This document shows positions 28,766-43,200 of a DNA stretch of 64,000 bases, one piece after another. The position numbers and the translations under genes are program-made. The first letter of the stretch is position 1. The number at the start of each line of letters is the position of its first letter. The notes below the pieces were generated by a model. That model had not been told where the DNA came from. It did not search any database and saw nothing but the letters and a program-made list of their open reading frames with translations. Where the stretch lies: the NCBI RefSeq assembly GCF_021018805.1, contig NC_086251.1, forward strand, positions 17,217,098-17,281,097. Direction: 5' to 3'. This DNA is from Prinia subflava. Taxonomy: Eukaryota; Chordata; Aves; Passeriformes; Cisticolidae.

Positions 28766-29670
28766 CATTTTCTGTCCACAAAGGCAGCACAGAGCTGCAG
28801 GGGCATAAGGACGGACAGGATGGGCCTGAGCTACCCAATGGAAGACATCTCTCCTGCAGCATTCCCAGCCCTAGCCAGGAACATTGCTCCTAAGGATGGT
28901 GTCTCTGGGGACACAGCCCCTGTAGGCTCAGCACCTTTTTGGGGAAAGGACAGCTTTAGTTAAAATACTTTGGGAACAAGCCAAAGAATCAAAGAATCAC
29001 TCCTTGATCAGGAGTGTAACTACTGTTTTTCTAATTCCCCCTGCTCTGACAAGAACCAGGAATTCACATCAAGTACAGTGACTGTTTCCCTGTTAAGCTC
29101 CCGGGTGGCTCACAGACCATAATGTCCATGTCAGTATGGACAGGGTCTAAGACCTCTAGGCCCTTAAAGCAATGACAATCTCCTAGGTGCAAAACTAAAT
29201 GTATAGTTTCAAACTGTGTCTCTCATCTCTGTCCCTTGCTTTCTTACACATAAACAAATTGCATATATATAAAATAAACAATCTGTATATTATTGCACTA
29301 TTTTGTGATCACTCGTACATTACAGGACAGATGCAGGTTTCCTGAATTTAACTCCAAAAAGGTTTTATAAATATATTGTGAAGTCATGAACATAGATCAG
29401 TCCAGAACATTCAAAGGAACTCTTAAAAATACAGTTTTTGTATGCTTTCCTAAATTTATTTAAAAATAAAATAAATGCACATTTTGCTTTTTCCTCACAG
29501 TAATGAATACACTGGAGGCTTAATGACCTCTGTTATCACTGTGAGAATTTATGTTTATGCTAGCAGTGTTGTTCTTTTTTCCTCTTCAAAAAGATATTCA
29601 CAAACCAGAGGAGGAACTCCTTGAGGTGTGCAGTGGGACTTCTTCTGCCCACTCCTTATGCACAACTCTT

Positions 29671-29745
29671 CCAACGCAATCTGACCACGGCGCATTTTCC
29701 CGCTGCAGCCCCGGGCAGATGAATCGTGCATCAGTCGGATGTGGC
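29671..29745. promoter_or_regulatory. Small CpG-rich patch
   Basis: Seven CpGs occur in 75 bp (aacgc, cacggcgc, cccgctg, cccggg, atcgtg, gtcgg), well above local background. There is no exon or promoter motif I can name. It could be a small enhancer or a chance cluster. Confidence 0.25.
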
Positions 29746-30224
29746 AGATCCCACAGCCCTCCCACAACCTCAGATCCACTGAAGGGGGTGAGCACACACC
29801 AGGAACGCTCCAGGGTCCCTGGGAGTCCTGAGCACCACAGCAGCAGCCTGGCAGTAGCACAGGCAGCTGAAAGCAGAGCTCAGCCCCTCATGTGACTTGA
29901 CTGTGACACATCACAGACCTCTCCTTGACACATAAACTAAGGAGGCAGCAAAAAGGTGGCGAAGGCATGAATAATTTTGAAAAATTTTTCAATTTAACTT
30001 TCACTGTAAATAAGTTATGTCGGAGATAAAAGCTTGAGACCAAGGTGGAACTTCATATAAGCCACTAAAACTGTTCCAAAAGAGTCCAAATAAATGATGC
30101 CAGAATACACACCTGGATATGGGGATGAAAAGAGCTGGAGAGTCCCTTTGCTAAGCACCTCTAATGCAAATTTAAAAATTCAAGAGTGACAGGCACTTGA
30201 AAATCTGTGATCCTGGACCCAGCA

Positions 30225-30370
30225 AAGGCAGAAATCATTCAGATCCTGATCAAGCAAAACATTTAGACATGTTTATGCAAGAACATGTGCAAGTCCATTG
30301 CCACGAAATAATTCAAGTGGGCTTTGATCCCTCAATCCTTCTGAAGTCAACAGAATGCAAGAGTGCACCA
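30225..30370 (+). repeat. Relic of an old palindromic sauropsid element
   Basis: The segments cagatcctgatcaagcaaaac, tttagacatgtttatgcaag, aacatgtgcaagtccattg and later ggctttgatccctc follow the order of a reptile/bird repeat whose ends read 'gatcctgcaaa ... acatgcttaa ... agtcccattg'. It is diverged, with no intact terminal inverted repeats. Confidence 0.42.
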
Positions 30371-33300
30371 TTAGCTGGGATGGTCTGGGGCAATGAGTAC
30401 AAGATACAACTTCTGATTTGATTTCATGAACTGTCTTGCATTTCTTGTGCTGACAAAACAAAGGAGTGGCATTTGTATGTGCACTCTGCATAGAAGGATG
30501 GCTTTGATTTAAATGGAAGGAATTTCATACAGATCATCGGGGCTCACTTTTTAAAACTCACAGGGATTCTCACAGGAAGAGGAGGTGCAGATCTATCTAA
30601 GTCAGGCAAAGGGAACTAGTTTTACTGGGGGGTAAGGGGAAGAGAGAAAAGTAGCAGGAGATTAGTCTACATTATTTCTGCTGCAAAATGTTTTTTACAC
30701 CAGACTCAAAGAACCCCCTACTGTGAAGACAAAACTCTTATGATGTCAGAACAGCTCTTCTTTCTACTGTGCCTGCTACCACACAAAAAATGTGAGCACT
30801 ACTTTCGTGAAAGCAGCTTTCTAAAAAGCATTGCTGGATCAACCACATCTGGATTGCACTGGACCAAAGTGCAGACCTTCCCATAGTCAGGGCAGTAGCC
30901 TCACTTAAGTTCTCCCACATTAGTTCTAGGGACACTTCCCACAGAAAATGGGAGCAAAAATAGATGCATGTTCCAGTTCCTGCAATTTCTGTAGGACACA
31001 GCAACGTCTCAAACGGATATTTGAAATCTTGGGTTCCTATATCCTGATCAGCAATTATGATTTGCAATCCCAAATTATTTTTTGCTTGTCCTTAGGCTAT
31101 TTGGCAATGAAATACGAGGCAGAAAGACAGAAGCCCAGTTCCCAGGGGCCAGGTTGGTGCTTCAGGGCTGAGGGTAGCAGAAACTAGTTTTGACAGGTTA
31201 GCCATGCAAATATTATGCGGCAGTCATCGAGCAAGTATCTCTGTGCTGCTCCCCTCAGCCAGTGTCACAGAGACTGACACATTGCGACAACTTTCATACC
31301 CAGAGTTAAGCTAAACTCATTTCAATCATGCTTTGAACCAAACAGAATGAAGAGCAAAATCCCAACACTTTAGCAAAAGAAATACTGTTTAGAGAAGCAA
31401 AACATTTACAAGCAAATCCAGACAGGCACTCAAGTGTGAATCCCAAAGCTATCTGCCCATTCCCACAAAGACCCGTGGAGTCATCATCAGTCCAGCACAG
31501 CTTTAACCTACTTTTCTCTGTGAGAATCCCACCCTGGCTGAAGAAAAGTGCAGGTAAAGTGCTGCAGAACTTCAGTGTAGGCAGGATTGGGGACATTAAA
31601 CATACACACAGCACCTAACATAGCACAGCCCCACTCTCCCCTCATGAACACGGACATTGCTGTACTATAAAAAACTATTCTACCACTCAGCAAGAAACAG
31701 TAATAGGAATCCTGCAGTAAGTACATCAGTTGTCATGCTATAATTAGCCATGTACAGTTCAAATAAAATCCTGATTAATGAACATTTGCCAGAGGAACTC
31801 ACATTTCAGTGCTATTCCAGCCAATGCTAAAATCATGTAACTTTAGATGGAGAAAGAAATAGGTCATTTGGGTGACACTTCCTCATAGGGCAGAATATCA
31901 TTGTGAACAAAAAATCATAACAGAAACAAGGGTTACAGTGATTAAAAATTGTGTACAGGGAGTAGAGACCATGCCTCAGCCTCTCCAATTTCTAGTTAAG
32001 ATCCCTTGCTTTGGGTGGAGTGCGAAAAGGTTCATACCCTGAGCTCTCTGCACCTCTCCAGGTCCTGGCTGGAGTGTTTAGACATGGAAACAACAGCTGT
32101 ACTTCCCACAGAAGCCTTACACACTTTACGCATCTTGTTTCCAGCAGTGGAAGCATATGTTACTTTTGGAAAGCCAGCATGGAGACTCAAATGGATGATT
32201 TGAAATCTCTGCCCTTTAGAGGTGAGGTTGAAATCCACTGTCACCATTTCACTCTGTCATAGAGGGCAGATAACCTGTCACAGCCAGAAATAAGGCAGGC
32301 TCCCTCCCTATGTCTATTAGTGACGGACACTTAACTCCATTTCATTCAAAATGGAGAAAAAACCTGATGCTATGGCTTTCCACTTGAAATGGCAGCATGC
32401 TGCTTACAGCAAAGATGTCAACACTCTCAGCTGTCAGACAGAAATACAAGCAAGCCAAAGACAGACAAGAAAGTTTCCAAAGGAAATATTATTTCTCAGT
32501 ATTATATTTACCTTCTAGAACTAACTGTAATGAAGTTTATAATAAGCTTGGGATGGAAAACTCCCACCAATTTAAATATCCAAAGTATAGTGCAAAAAGG
32601 TTTAAAATATAATCTTTATCAAACATGACAAGGAAAGGTCCTTACACCATCTGAGGTTCCCATCTACAGTTGTCCTAGAGGGACATGAGGGAGCCAACAG
32701 CAGTAGGTACAGTGAAAGCCTGTCTTGACTCATATCTGGTAGTACAGATAAACTCTCCAATTTCCTGTTCATATAGAAAAAAGCTGTCCACAAAACATCA
32801 CTGGCAGCAGCAGTCTTATTATTTCTATTACAGAGATGAGAGGACAAACCACAAATGCATAAAATATTAGGGCAGACAAGCAAATGTTTTATACTTGGTA
32901 GTAAATTCTTCCTAGCTCAACAGCTTAGCTTTTGAACAGGTGTGAGAAGTAGGAAAAAAATCACAAGAAACAGAGACATATGATAGGCATTACTCAAGGA
33001 AGGAAAGGAGAATGAGGAAGGCCACAATTTCCAGTTATATTAACCCCCTTCTGCTTCAAAGATCTTTATTTTAAACTGTTGAGGTATATTAGAAGGCTCC
33101 AGCTTGGTTTCCCATTACATTCTCCCTGTGTCATTGCACCTAATAACACAGAAGGCTTTAGAAATGTTTCTGCTTTCATTATTTTCTCCTCCTGGATGCC
33201 TAGTTGTTTAATAACTTTATCATTTTACAGTTATTTGTATTCAAAATAATCTGTAAATCAAATTCAAATATAACAGCTCAAAGCGGGGGCAAAGAAATAT

Positions 33301-34204
33301 AATTATTTGGTATGGCCCAGAGTAATAATTCAGCTTAATGTGATAGAATTGCCAAAAGAAAATGTAGGTTAAGTAGCAGGAACCATTTCCTAACAGCAAG
33401 ATCTATCAGACTAAAAAAACAACATTCCTGCAGAAAAGGTGGAATCTTTCTCACTTCCTTTTGAAACAGGACAGATGATGGCAGTGGAGCATACAGCATA
33501 AGGAATCACCTGAGAAAAGAAAATTACCTAGAACAGCTTCCATTCTTATCCTTTTAGAGTGGTTCACAACCTGAAGGCTAAAATTCTTGTGGAAACAGAT
33601 TCTATACCACCTTAGTCAAATAAAAAGCCATAAAGTCACAGCCCAAGCATCACCAAACCAACTCTTACAGGACCCTAATAAGAAACTTATTGTATTTTTA
33701 TTTTGGTCTGCCTGCATTTTAGAAGTCTACCTGGGAAACTGCCCAGGCCATGAATGGATATAAGCACCCGAGCCAAATTTACTGAAATTGCAGATGCTTA
33801 TTTATATATTCATCTTAAGCTTGTTTCTAACTTCTACACTAAATACAGACAAACTTCCTGTTAGGCTATCCTGAACTGACACTCTCCTGTATAAGCAGCT
33901 TACAGCATGAACAACTCACTGTGCATATACATGTAATAGATGTATATACTAGTAAATTATTATTCAGTTACTATTATTATCACATGACATATCACTTATT
34001 TGCTGTAGATGCCATTTTTGTTTTCCAATTCATTGAAGGAGTCTACTAAAAACATTTTTTCAAACTCTAAGAATTTCATTTATCAAGTAAAACCACATGT
34101 AAAATGAAGAATACATTGCAGTAGTTTATCAGAGCAAAGTATTTTACTTTGCACACAAAACTGTTTCAATTCTTCAACAGATTTTAACTAATTCCAGAAT
34201 AGCC

Positions 34205-34310
34205 ACATGGATTTTCACCCTCATTTCACAGGTGAGAAGACTCAGGCTCACAAAGATTAGATGATTTGCCCAAGCCCATACTCTAAAGCTAGCAACAAAG
34301 ATTCATGTGT
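34205..34310 (-). repeat. MIR-like SINE relic
   Basis: The segments ccctcatttcacaggtgag, aagactcaggctcacaaag and gatgatttgcccaagccc are the complement of the MIR central region (ttatccccattttacagatgag, gaaactgaggc, gacttgcccaaggtc). It is the best MIR match in the window. Confidence 0.6.
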
Positions 34311-34429
34311 AGTTAGGAGCACATCTAGTTTATTTCTATCTATGTTTTTATTACACTCAGGAGCATGCTATTTCAGTTCCTTACAGTACTCACAATCAAT
34401 AAATCCTTGTATTTTTCCTGTCAGAAGGG

Positions 34430-34570
34430 ATTTGTGACTTTCACCATTACAGAAGCCGAGAAATGAAGACACAAAGAAATATGCTGACTTGGCCAAAGCA
34501 ACTCACCCAGGGGAGTAAATGCTCAAGGCAAGAACAGAATCTGGACCCCTGGAGTCCCAGCTCTTACCTT
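34430..34570 (-). repeat. Second MIR/tRNA-SINE-like relic
   Basis: The segments ccattacagaagccgagaaatg, acttggccaaagcaactcac, gaacagaatctggacccc and tggagtcccagctctt resemble the order 'acagatgaggaaactg ... cttgcccaaggtcac ... gatttgaaccc ... gagtcccagtcc' of amniote SINEs. It lies just 120 bp from the previous relic in the same orientation. Confidence 0.48.
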
Positions 34571-36236
34571 CATAGTTCTCCTTTCCTACGAGATTTCCTT
34601 CTTTCTCTTTTGCTCATTTTTTTTTCTATCGTAAATGGGTCAGTCTAGAAGTCAACAAAATTTTCTTGGAGATTCTTCAACAGTACTTTCACCAAAAAGG
34701 CATCAATATGTACAAGAATGAAGCCAACTTAGCTGATAAACCTCTGCAAAAATGGTCTTGATTCAAGAATTAACACCACCAGAAAAGAGGGAGAGATGAT
34801 GCTGAAATACAGCTGAAATACAATTCCACAGGACATCAGCAGAACAAGCTAACTTATGCTGAAGTTTTTCATCTCTGTAATAGACCAGATTGTTTTCTGT
34901 TGTTAGCAGTCGTGACTTTTAGTTACTGAATTGCTTTGAAGCAACAGGGACAGGTAAGTGGTAAATCAAGATGTGTTTCCAAGCAGTTTATTTAAGCCTG
35001 TCATTCCACATGGCCACTTTCTACAGTTCAAGAGGAAACAAAATCTGGGCTACCAAGTTTTGCATGACATGTGCATCACAAAGCATTACCTGTACAACAA
35101 ACCCCTAGTTGACTCCCATTCCTACAATTTCTCTTTATTTGTCTTTAGGGTAAGCAGAGAAAACTGACAACACAGACTTGGGGAGATCTCTGCTCACTGC
35201 TGCAGAGTGCCTCAGACACCACTTCCTACCCTCTGGGAACTAAGTACAGAGCAAGAAAATTACTACACAGTATTGAAACTCTTTTTTTTTTTTTTCTAAG
35301 CCTTTTACTTCAGCAAATAGCTCACAGAACTCCAAACTGTTTGATGTTTTAATGTTGCAATCTATATCCTATGGCATGAGCAGGGTCTAGGGAAGCAGCC
35401 ACAGCTTCACTCAGCACAGTAATGAACCTTAAGTAACTTCATGCTGTAATGATGGCACAGGAACAGCATTAAGATGTGTCCAGAGGTGCGTTTCCTAACT
35501 GCTGATGAAGGGAGAAAAGCAGGCCTGCAGCCAGCTTCTGGAAATGCCCGCAGGGACAGCCATGCATCACATTCTCAGAAGCATCTGTAGTCAGGTTACA
35601 CCACACACAGCTGGCACTGCAGGAGTGAACCACCCCCTCTCTCACCCTGCTCTTTAAACACATCCCTCCTGGTCCTCTGGATCACCTTCTTGGCTTGGGG
35701 AAAGGCAAGGAAGAGCTGCTTTGCTGCCTTTTCAAACCTTGTACCATCACAAGCATTTCACAAAGCTGCAGGTGACCATGAGGCCACAGTGAAGTGGCCC
35801 CTGATGTCTCAAGGCATACTTTCAAGTCATGGCTTGCTCTGTGATCTGCTCCCTCCCAATTCTCACAGTTAATTGTACAGTAGGTCACTCAGCATCCACA
35901 ACAGTTCATCCGGCCAAACCCCCATTCCTGATTTAAACCAGTGCAAGCTGAGCAGCCACAGTCTAGCACCGAGTATCAGCTGGTACAACACTCCTAAATT
36001 TAGTATCACCAACAGGCAAAATTCACTGCTAAGTTTTGCACGAGGAAAGAGATGAAGCAGCAGCACCTGCAACAGAAATGGACTTCAGAAATCTTATTTA
36101 TAAATCAGTATTTAAAACACATGTGGGTTCAGGGTTTTTTTCACGCTGGTACAACGGCAAATTTGAGTAGGGATGACAATTTGGAGATGTCTTAGACAAA
36201 GTAAAAGATTTGGTACACTGTCCTGGCAACCTTGGC

Positions 36237-36280
36237 AAAAAAAAAAAATTAAAAAAAAAATAAAAAATATATATATATAC
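36237..36280 (+). repeat. A-rich tract ending in (TA)n
   Basis: Two A runs separated by TT and T lead into five to six TA units. It is simple sequence with no retroposon body recognised. Confidence 0.75.
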
Positions 36281-37139
36281 TAATTGCACCTTACTTTCAG
36301 AATCTGTACATGGTAAAATTTCAGCCATGGGAATTTCAGTTTCCCTGATTAAGAAAAAACCAACCAAACAACGAAGCCTAACGTCAACATTTTGTACTGG
36401 TTTTACATCCTCCTTTGAACTAGAAGCTTTAGCTATCCATTTTCTTTCCTCTTTTTTTATGCCCCCCCAATCAATTGTCATTTGGCCAGAAATGAGCCAA
36501 TTTCTTTTAACCACTGGCATAGACAGAATAATTATGTATATTAAAAATTACTTCTTTAATTGGTAGCTAAGCCATACCAATGCTACAAGTCTCTGTTGGA
36601 GGTTAGTACCTGCTCTGAATGTGTACTAGAGATGAGGGGAAGATACCAAACTCTGTTACTGCTATGACACCTGATGGGCTGAGACTCACTTGCAACATTA
36701 GGGTTTTGTATGTAATGCAATATTTTTATTGCACATTTCCAAGCCACAAAACAATTTAGCCATAAAACTGTCATGATATGAAACCTGTATTTTTAAAATT
36801 GCTTTCTGCTACAACCATCACATTACATTACCAAAATGGAAAAACTATCAAGATTAAACTACGCTTTACCATTTACTTGCTGCTAGTTGATTATTTATCA
36901 TTTTCCTCTCAATTTAGACAACAAAAGTATGCAGACACAGTCATGTTTATATCACATTAAATTTTAGCATTATTCTGTATTCCCAGTTTTATAGAGACAG
37001 ACTAAAATCTTCCAAATTTTTCCTGTTGTGAATAATCACCACCCATTCCTTACATGCATGAAAAAATACATCCAAGGCTACTCTGCAGATTTATTTAAAT
37101 ATTTTCTATGAAAGGCAAAGACAATCTTGCATTTAATTG

Positions 37140-37255
37140 CACAGTAGAAAGTCTGATGGAATGGGGCTTGGAAGATCTCAGTTTATTTTCTGTGACAATA
37201 CAGCCAAGTAGGTGATTTTGCAGTGCTTCAGTCTCCCATTTACACAGGAGAGTCA
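37140..37255 (+). repeat. Possible MIR-like relic (sense)
   Basis: The segments cagccaagtaggtgatttt, gcagtgcttcagtctccc and atttacacagg can be laid against the MIR order 'gggcaagttacttaac ... tgcctcagtttccc ... atctgtaaaatgg'. The match is loose. Confidence 0.32.
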
Positions 37256-40200
37256 CAAGTTTTTTCTCACCTTCCCTCTCATTTTACATTAAATGGTCCT
37301 GACTGGGTGGCTCTGGAATCTGCATATTGTAACTGTCTGAACAGGTATAAACACCTTTTCTGACGTAAGCCTGAGAGTCCTCCAAAAATTCTTACATGAA
37401 TAATTCTTCATAAAATTTATTCTGTAACTTTATTTCCCTAAAATTTATAGAGGAAACAAACTCTCACAAAATCCCAAGCCAAAACCTGTCAACTTTAACA
37501 CTACTTGCCTTTCTCTCACATTATCAGACTCTCTAGCTGTCCTGTCGTGGTCCCAATGCCGAACTAATACTGCAAATATCACGATTTTAAGTAAAATAAG
37601 ACTTTTCCATGCTTTTTTATTTTGCCCTAATTTTCTGTACCTTCCAAGCTTGAAAGCTGAGGGAGAATAAAGCTGTACTTGTGACATCAGTGAGATTGGT
37701 GATTTGTTCAAATCATCGTCATTGCAGAATAAAACAGCAATCCTATGGTATATTAGCATTTATAAGCTAAAATTAGGAATTTCACTTTCACAGAAGAGAA
37801 AAGAGTTTTCTAGCATCTGAAAAATAAACAGAAATAGGAAACACTATCTCACTTTTTTGTTAAGAAGAATAATAAAATGCTAGGACTTCAAAGTGTTTGT
37901 GCTGGACTGGTTGAAGCCACAGAAACTATACATTCTAAATTACAATGCCAAATCAAGCGTAACCGTAATGAAAACCTATAATAATTAGATTTGTTCAATC
38001 CAGAAAAGATAAAAATGGTAAAATGTGATTTGGACAGAGAAAAATTCTGAAAGGTAACCAAGAAAATAAAATCAAATGAAGGATTATTCTTGTTTGTAAA
38101 GAATCTGTTCCAGCAAGAAATTGAACCATGATACGTGAATCCAAAAGCAGTAAAGGGACCTATTGAACTAAGAAAAACGGGGTATTTTTTTCCTGGCAAG
38201 AGATCTCTCTGAATCTCCAAACAAGAGAGTAGGAACAAAAGTAGGAACGTATAAAAACAGACTCCTTTTTAAATCTTACAGATTTCTTACTCAGCTACTG
38301 TCTGGACCAAACACTGCTCTTTTTTTGTAACTAACAGAAGCCAGAGATGCTCAAGCCACAATCTCATTCTGTCACACTCCTTTGCTCTTACCTTTCACTT
38401 GGAGCAGCCCACACCTCTCAAGTGCTGACACCAGACAACAAATGAGTGGCAGAGCCCAACCTCTAAAGAGCAGCCACAGCGCTTTTAAGTAGTAAGACAA
38501 AGCAGATCTGTAAGTATGTAATCAGGCTGCACCAAGTTCTTTGATCTGAAATTCTGTTAGGTCAAACTATTCTACCCTTCTCCATCAGCTCCTCGCCTCT
38601 TTTGATTTACTCAGTGACAAATTTACTGTAAAAGGAAAAATTTTCCCAGGCTTTAGTGGGTACTAAGACCTCATTCAGCAAAACATTTTGATACAGACAC
38701 AGACCTATAGCCTATACTTAGTTGTCCTTTTTACTGAAGATCTGAAATGTTACAGGAAATAACCAACAGAGAACTAGACCAGATCTTTCACATAAATCCC
38801 CCAGTCTGAGAAATTGCTTTATCCCAAAGATGAAGATGGCAAGCACACATGGATTCCTATGCACTCTTATGGCTCAGCAGTCGAAGTCACTTCCACACAC
38901 CTGCAAAACCTCAACACAGAACCAGAGGACCAGAGGCAGTGAAGTGGAACTCCTTACTCATTGTTCTAAGTGTTTAAGCACCAGGTAAGATCTGACTCTG
39001 AACAATTTTTACACATATTAACAGAAAGGAAAGATGCCCATCTTCCTTCAGAATTATAATCACATTCCTGTTAGAATTACAATTCTGACATTTTCTGTGT
39101 TAGTCAAACCCTTCCACAGGAAAGAAAAACACCACTGGTGTTCTAATGAAAAAACAATTTGTTAGCCATTCAGACTTCTTGGCAGAAAGCAAATATGGAA
39201 ATTTTAGCTTGAAAGGTATCATTCTGAGAAAGTTTTAAACAAAAGAGAATACAAACTTGCCAATGAAAATGCCATCTTAACCTTAAATACACTGGTACAG
39301 CAAGACTGTAATGAAATGATAATGTACCTGCTGACTGAGGGAAAGATTGAGTCAGGTAGAACTGACATACATAACCAGTTATTTCTTTGCTATTCAATGA
39401 CTAAAAAAAACCCACCAAAAGCATTATTTCCCCACATGAGAATTTTATGCCCACATAACAAATTTCAAAAGGGAAATGTCAATACTACAAGTATTTAAAG
39501 CGACCTCCAGATTATATTTAAAAGGAATGAGATAAAGTGCTCATATGGCATGTTTGTGAGAGCAGGAACCATGGAGATTTACTGTTTACTTACAGGCTGG
39601 ATGTAGCACATTAACAACACTCCCTGTTTTGGATCCAGAACTGTTGGCATGCCAATATTAATATGGTAAAACCCAGCAGGATATAGACACTGTCATTAGC
39701 ACTATTAGACATGCTACATGCACCATTAAAGAATTGTTCCCTTCTCCAAAGTAAAGCTGCCTTTGCTCACCATAGAGCTGTGAGACACAATTCCAAGTTT
39801 GGGTTTTTTTAAGTCTTCCTTCCTCATATTAAAAAACTTCAATTCCTACTGCTTTGGGTCTGTATCTTATTCTACTTTTTTTCCTTTTATTCATTTGGAA
39901 TTTTTTTCTTCATTAGTTTGTTGGAGAGTTATGTTAGGTTTGTTTGTTTGATTGTTTCTATGACATTAAGAATAACAGTTGATGCTGGAAAGGAGCAAAG
40001 TGAACTTAATGGAAATAAGAAACAATAAGGAAGCAGGGACTGCTGCTAATACAGGTTTCCATTGTCAAAGATGACACTTCAAGAGATCTTTAAAAATACT
40101 TTCCTCACTTGAAAAAGGACCCAAAATATACTTCTCATCAATATTTGTACAGTTTTGTAAGTGAAAGAAGAGAGTGTGTGGTGTCAGAACCCTCCTGCAA

Positions 40201-43200
40201 TTCTGCTTTAACAAACACTCTCACTCCTTCAATCTGCCCTCCTGCAGCCAGGAATCCTGACTTGCATTGCAGCCAAACCCTCAGGAGCTCCCACCACCGC
40301 AGGCCTTTTGCTGGATAAACACTCTTGATTATTTACAAAAAAATTCCAATTGAAACAAGAGTGTGCTTGCAGACCATGGGGAGCAGAGGAAAGTCAAATG
40401 GATTGTGGTGGGTCAACCTGCTCTGAGATGGTGGGAGAAGAAGGAAATTGCAGAGGAACCCAGGGACTATGGCATGCAGACAAAGTGCAGGCTCACATCA
40501 ACAGCAGCAGAGCCCAGCACAGTCCTACTGAACTGCAAACATTTTCTTCTTCTGACTCAGAGAAACTTGAAACTGCTTTGTACTAAATTGAAGAAGGGCT
40601 TAACAGAAAGCTTTTAATTATTTCACAGTCAAATAAGACTACTTCAAGCATGTTTGCTGTCCTGCCACCAGTTCAGAGGCCTCAGAGAGCTTGGGTGAGG
40701 GGAGGTTAAATGGCATTTATTGGATGCTGTTTCCACGTGAGTGCCCACTGACATAGCTGTACTCAGTGGTCAGTGCTAGTTTTCTTTTCAGCTCTTGGTG
40801 AGAAGAGTCATGGTGTCTTTCCTGCTTTTCCCTGGATCTCAATAACCTTCTTCTGTGTACTTCTCTACTAATTTTTTTTCCAAAGGCTTTTCCCAGTGGG
40901 TTTCCCTGACTAAAACAGGATGCTTTAAAAATAGAGTCCCTTCACTACAGGTAATATTTCGGTGCCCCTCTAGCCTTCGCATTAGACGAAAAGGACTTGA
41001 AACAAACATACAACTTCTAGATTGCATCACGACTGAAAAGAAGAAACCAAGACATTTCAGCTTAAGCAAAGCAGCAGAAAAAATTGCCTGAGAAGATACT
41101 GCAGAATATTTTATTGAGGACATCATGATCTCTCTATTTTTAGGATACTTAAGGCACAAGTTTCCCTTGAAATGATTTAGCATATTTTCAAATTTAATAG
41201 ATTTAACAGGTTAGTATTAAAATGAGCAATAAAGAAATAAGAGTGAATAGTAAAGATGATGTTCAAAATCATGTAAGGAAAGAGTTTCTAAGATTTTAGA
41301 TTAGTTTTCCAATAGCACTGTTGTGGTCAAAAAACCAAATAGGCAAACAAACCGTCTAGCTCAAGCTTGAGACATTTTTAGAAAAAGATTAGCTGGCACT
41401 GTTGTCTGAAGAAAAGTCTTTCCAATGTCTTGTTTTAACCTATGACACTGTAATGACTACGGAGTCTCTAAAAAGAGTAAACTTGAAAACACAAATCTGT
41501 CCTTGCTCTCCAAGGGCTCTACTGCAAAAATTCTAGAGGAATTTTTGTGACTACCAGAACCCTGGTTTAATTCTCTCCAGATGCTGACATTCATCCAAGA
41601 CAGGAATTTTCTAGATTTCTGCTGAAAGCCATCAAGACAGATATCTTTGTATATTATCCAAAGATGTTCAGCTGTACCTGTTCAGCTACTCAGAGCTTAA
41701 AACAGGTTGGGTCTGCATTCTTTAGTGTGAAAGACAACACATACAATAATTACAGTCAGTGAAAAAAGATGCCTGCCAGGAAAATTCCAGAGCATCCATA
41801 ATTAATATCAGAATAAAGACTTGAAAAGAGACAGACACAAAGAAAACCCAACTAAAAGAGGGATGAGATTTCTGATCCTCTCAGCTCCATGCACAGACAG
41901 AAGACAGTGGTCAGCACCATGTGAGAGCACAGTGCCGGCTCAGGGATGAATCACCAGTTACCCCCAGGCTTCAAACTAGTGTGAACAGAAATTTCATATA
42001 AAGACTGCTGGTAATAAACTCATTTGCAAATGCAATTGTTTGATGCCAAAATCATTAACAAAAACCAGTTCACTGGGCACTTAGGAAAAAAACACATAAA
42101 GCTGGGGTTCAGTACTACTTTATGACTATTTTATTTAAGTTGCTTGACACACACATCTCTTCCATGGGCAACAAGAGCTGAGATAGCAAGCACTGTTATT
42201 TTTACATGTATTTTGCTTGATTATGGGAAAAATCTTTTTTTCTTGTGTTTTCCACTGGAAAAGAAAGGGAACAGAAAGCTATAGAGAAAGAAAATTCCCA
42301 GTCCATCAGTCCTCTGAGATAGTTATTGTGAAGTCCAGCTTCCAAAACAAGGAAGTAAAAGGTCAAAACTGGAACCTTGATTCTGAGCATCACAACACCA
42401 CCAATAACTGACTGGAGTAAAAGATTCAAACTCAAGTCCTCATTAACAGGAGATGAGAGCAAGAGGGAGTGTGAAAAATCCACCTGAGCTTGTACTAAGA
42501 TATGCTCTGATGACTATTTAAACTATTGTTAATCATTCTTCTGCAGATAGACAGGATATAGTAGGAAAGCTGGACCCTTGTGTGGTGGAAGAAATAAGGT
42601 TAAAAACTGAAATGTTTTAAGCAGCGTGGGACAGAAAGAAGCAGGATACATTATCTTAGGCTTTGATCCAGTGCAGCTTCCCTCCATCCCTCATTTATCC
42701 ATTCAGGCAACCTGAAAAACACATTACTCTGCAAGATGCTCTGCTGAAAGTACTTGTGAAAGAATAAGGAGAACAGGACTCATCCCTTTGTTGGAATGAA
42801 CTATGCCATCTGAGGCAAATTGAATGTTCCTTTTTCTCCCCATTTCAGAACATATACTTCACAAATTAATTACACCTAGTATGTGGAGAAAGAGAGCCCA
42901 GGATGATATTAAATGTATCAACAGCTGACCCTTGAATAATAAGGCATCCAAACAGCCTGTTTGAAATATCCATACCCACTTCATGCTGTCAATTTTATCT
43001 CCTGGATCCAAATAACTCATCAAGAACAGGATTATGGGGTTTGGTTGGCTGATTGCTTCAATTTTATTTTCAGTCATGTAACACAAAAGTTAGTCAAGTG
43101 ATTTCTAGTAACTGAAAAGACTGTCTTGACTAGCAAATTTTAAGTTTTTCAGCAGAGTATTACCGTTACACCCTTCAAACAGAACAAAAATTCAAACAGA

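Noticed and set aside
28433..28963. 176-codon plus-strand open frame, the longest in the window
   Set aside because: It starts at TTG, has no family resemblance, no Kozak ATG at the start, and mixed composition; one stop-free frame of this length is expected by chance in 64 kb read in six frames.
4042..36681. Shared 15-mer acacctgatgggctg near 4042 and 36667
   Set aside because: About one or two such 15-base coincidences are expected by chance in 64 kb, and flanking bases do not match.
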